Of a stretch of 64,000 nucleotides of DNA, positions 59,768 through 64,000 are shown piece by piece. Origin of the DNA: Mumia sp. ZJ1417. Its GTDB lineage: Bacteria > Actinomycetota > Actinomycetes > Propionibacteriales > Nocardioidaceae. A program made the position numbers and the translations under genes. A model generated the notes under the pieces. The model was not told the DNA's origin and ran no database searches. It worked only from the letters and a program-made list of their open reading frames with translations. The stretch is taken from contig NZ_CP059901.1 in the NCBI RefSeq assembly GCF_014127285.1, positions 1,736,001-1,800,000 of the forward strand, given 5' to 3'. Numbering within the stretch: position 1 is the stretch's first letter; each line of letters starts with the position of its first letter.

Positions 59768-60885
59768 TCACGCAGCTCGTCCAACAGCTTGGCGGCGGTC
59801 CGGTTGCCGAGGGCCAGGTCATCACGGCCGACCCGCTCGACCTCGTGTGGCGGATGGAGCAGGTGCTCGACGCCGCGAACCCGTGGGCGCCCAATCCTGC
59901 TCCGGCGGGTCCGGCGCGCGTGGCACTCTTCACCGAGGGGGCGTTCAGCACCGTCCCGATGCTGGCTCAGCCGGCCTGGGACCACCTGATCTATGCGTAC
60001 GCGATCGAGAACACGCGGGCCGCGCAGATCCTCGCGCGTGTCGTCCGGGCGTTCCGTGGCGGTGAGGGCCTCGGCATCCCTTCCGTGTCGACCCAGCGCT
60101 GGCTGGACGCGACGGAGGCGCTGCTGTTCAACGCGCACAACCCGGTCTCCGCGTGGCTGTCGACCAGCAATGTGCGTCCCGACGCCGAGGCCGTACGCCG
60201 CAACGCGTACTACCGGATGTTCGGCATGGACCTCGCCCACGGCACGGACACCAACGCCCCGTACCCGTACGAGAAGGCCGAGGCGTCCAACCGCACGTTC
60301 GTCGCGCTCCTCGAGGAGCTCCTGTACGAGCTGTGGCGGGCGATCGAGAACGTCCGGAACCTGGTCGCGGGCAACACCACCGACGACGACCGGATCTATC
60401 GGCTCGCCGAGCAGCTCGGCTTCATGCTGCGATCGCGGCGCCAGAACGCGCTGCTGAGCCGCGAGGAGCTCGCCGCGACGACCGCGATGGGGTGGGTCGA
60501 GCTGACGCTCGGGTCGAACACGCCCGTCGTGATCGACCTGCGGGCCCAGGCGACGAGCGCGGCCGATCGCCTGCGGGTGATCGGGGAGCGCGTCGGCCTG
60601 CCGCCACACTCGCGTGCGAACTCGTTCTTTGCGATGGCGCAGGAGCTCTCGCTCGTGCTGCGCGCGCTGGAGGCGGGATGGGTGACCGACAGCGGGCGGG
60701 CATGGCTGCTTTACCAGAGCACGGTGCCGCCGGCTCTGCCGCCGTTGCCGGCGGGCGCGGTGCCGCTCGGCACCGAGGTGCGCCGCGTGATCACGGAGTG
60801 GGCGGCCGCATCAGGGCGCAACCTCAAGGAACGGCCCACGCCGGTTCAGGTCGTGGCGGCGCCGCGTCCGCTGCCGAAGCGATGA
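59764..60885 (+). CDS. Unrecognised protein in the tyrosinase operon
   Basis: A 373-residue, mainly helical soluble protein with no known domain. Conserved-looking features are VALFTEGAFSTVPMLAQPAW, RNAYYRMFGMDLAHGTDTNA and a Pro-rich end (STVPPALPPLPAGAVPLG). It has no Cys and no signal peptide. It is translationally coupled to the gene before it (ATGA) and lies 12 nt before the tyrosinase gene. Confidence 0.78.
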   Translation: MITQLVQQLGGGPVAEGQVITADPLDLVWRMEQVLDAANPWAPNPAPAGPARVALFTEGAFSTVPMLAQPAWDHLIYAYAIENTRAAQILARVVRAFRGGEGLGIPSVSTQRWLDATEALLFNAHNPVSAWLSTSNVRPDAEAVRRNAYYRMFGMDLAHGTDTNAPYPYEKAEASNRTFVALLEELLYELWRAIENVRNLVAGNTTDDDRIYRLAEQLGFMLRSRRQNALLSREELAATTAMGWVELTLGSNTPVVIDLRAQATSAADRLRVIGERVGLPPHSRANSFFAMAQELSLVLRALEAGWVTDSGRAWLLYQSTVPPALPPLPAGAVPLGTEVRRVITEWAAASGRNLKERPTPVQVVAAPRPLPKR

Positions 60886-60897
60886 CGGGGGTGGATC

Positions 60898-63020
<2,123 letters not shown>

Positions 63021-63024
<4 letters not shown>

Positions 63025-63776
63025 GCACGGCCGGCCTCGTTGTACGGACGCACTGGTACCACCCCGAGTGGTGTGCCGTGGCGCTCGCTGCCGCGGCATG
63101 GGCATCGCTGCTTGCCGTCGGGCTGGGCGAGCCAGGCCACTTCTTCGGGTCGGGTGAGGTCCACCCTCCGCTGCACGCGCTGTCGCACGCGGCGGTGATG
63201 TCGACGGCGATGATGGTGCCGTTCGTCCTGCCGCAGGTCGCCCATGTCGCGCACACCAGCCTCTGGCCGCGGCGCTACCGGGCCGCGGTCGCCTATCTCG
63301 TCGGCTACCTCGCGGTGTGGACGGTCGTCGCTGCCGTCACGATCACGCTCGGGGGACTCCTGGCCACCGCGATCGGGTGGCGCCCCGCGATCGTGGTCGG
63401 CTTCGCGGTCGCGGTGGTGGCGTACGTCGCTCCTGGCCGCCAACGCCTCGTGCGCCAGTGCGCCATGACGAGGCCGCTCGCGCCGCGTGGGTGGCGCGCT
63501 GATCGTGACTGCGCCCGCTATGGCATGGCGACCGCGAGGCGGTGCGTCGCGACGTGCTGGGTGCTCATGACGGCGGTGATGATCGGGCACGGACTCGTCG
63601 TGATGGCCCTTGCCACTGTGCTCGGCGTGGTCGAGCGCCGACGCGGCGGCAACGTCTCACGAGCGGACGGCGCGCTCGTCGTGGTCGGTCTGGGGCTGCT
63701 CTCGCTCGCGCTCTCGTACGGGGTGGTCGGCGGCGAGGCGCCGTTGCCCGGGCACCCCGCCGAGCACCAGCACTGA
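63021..63776 (+). CDS. DUF2182-type integral membrane protein
   Basis: A 251-residue membrane protein with about six helices. The VMSTAMMVPFVLP motif and the later CARYGMATARRCVATCWVLM segment are typical of DUF2182 proteins. The Met-, Cys- and His-rich motifs in or near membrane helices, and a His-containing tail (GHPAEHQH), suggest a metal-binding role, probably copper given the tyrosinase gene it overlaps (ATGA). That role is inferred; the family's function is not established to my knowledge. Confidence 0.85.
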
Positions 63777-63789
63777 GCGGCCGGGATCG

Positions 63790-64000
63790 TCAGCGCAGGC
63801 TCTCGGGCGACAGCTCCGCAGCGAGGACAGAGGCCTGGTAGGCCGTCAGGATGACCTCGGGAGTGCCCGGTCCGCCGGGAAAGACCAGCGCGAAGGTGGG
63901 CTCGCCGGTCTCAGGATCGACGCCGCTGAGGCTCAGGAAGACCTCCTCGCCGAACGACCGGCAGGGAGCGCCGACCTCGTGGGGTATCGCGCAGAACCGG
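63790..64000 (-). CDS. 3' end of an unknown protein (start outside window)
   Basis: The last 69 codons of a gene transcribed leftwards, ending at 63790 with ...AAELSPESLR and a stop. The reading frame is fully open to the window edge and rich in GC third positions. A short segment CAIPHEVGAPCRSFGEE has two Cys. No family is recognisable. It converges with the operon ending at 63776. Confidence 0.65.
   Translation of the reverse strand, partial: RFCAIPHEVGAPCRSFGEEVFLSLSGVDPETGEPTFALVFPGGPGTPEVILTAYQASVLAAELSPESLR

Overview
The window is a chromosomal segment of a high-GC Gram-positive actinobacterium, by my reading about 70% G+C. The best guess is Nocardioidaceae or a close relative. The support is a coproporphyrin-type heme operon (hemE-hemY-hemQ), LigB-like ATP-dependent DNA ligase, DUF3000/RNase D and DUF5998/phosphodiesterase gene pairs typical of actinobacteria, a LuxR-ATPase regulator and a BTAD regulator. 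Many genes also start 6-7 nt after an NANNNT -10 box, which points to leaderless transcripts. Genes are tightly packed, often with ATGA/GTGA overlaps. I see no rRNA, tRNA, CRISPR array, insertion sequence or prophage.

1-17 kb: the 5' part of a GyrA/ParC-type topoisomerase subunit; a GNAT/acyl-CoA-synthetase (Pat-like) fusion; DUF5998 and an alkaline-phosphatase-fold phosphodiesterase; a response-regulator/thioredoxin-reductase-like fusion overlapping a membrane nucleotide cyclase; thymidine kinase; a sulfurtransferase; a large LuxR-type ATPase regulator; two tandem paralogous membrane proteins; an MmcQ/YjbR protein; a membrane protein. 17-31 kb: methionine aminopeptidase divergent from an XRE regulator; ATP-dependent DNA ligase divergent from a geranylgeranyl-reductase-family enzyme; a queuosine salvage pair (YhhQ transporter and Tgt) converging on a 22-bp inverted repeat; nucleoside hydrolase-ribokinase; an SbcCD/YhaO-YhaN-like nuclease-ATPase pair; a lipoprotein.

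31-50 kb: a fused SecDF; a small secreted protein; a flavin disulfide oxidoreductase; RNase D/DUF3000 divergent from hemE-hemY-hemQ, with msrB after it; PPK2; an assimilatory sulfate-reduction cluster (sulfite reductase, a small CxxC protein, CysH, sirohydrochlorin chelatase) preceded by a 28-codon leader peptide ending Met-Met-Cys-Arg-Cys-Ala; an AidB-like acyl-CoA dehydrogenase; RsgA. 50-55 kb: an M15-like peptidase and a sugar dehydrogenase with export signals, plus an amidase.

55.3-63.8 kb is the most unusual part. A BTAD regulator diverges from a six-gene, mostly translationally coupled operon. It encodes an 813-residue protein with acidic N-terminus, a cecropin-like cationic amphipathic stretch, an Arg-Gly tract and an Ala-Pro tail; an HEAGH zinc-protease-like protein; two unrecognised proteins; a tyrosinase with acidic Glu-Trp repeats, a peptidoglycan-binding-like domain and a Thr-Pro linker; and a DUF2182-type membrane protein. 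Two of the proteins share an E-[ST]-P-F motif, and none of the soluble ones has a classical signal peptide. I think this is an undescribed assembly or effector system; its function is not known to me.
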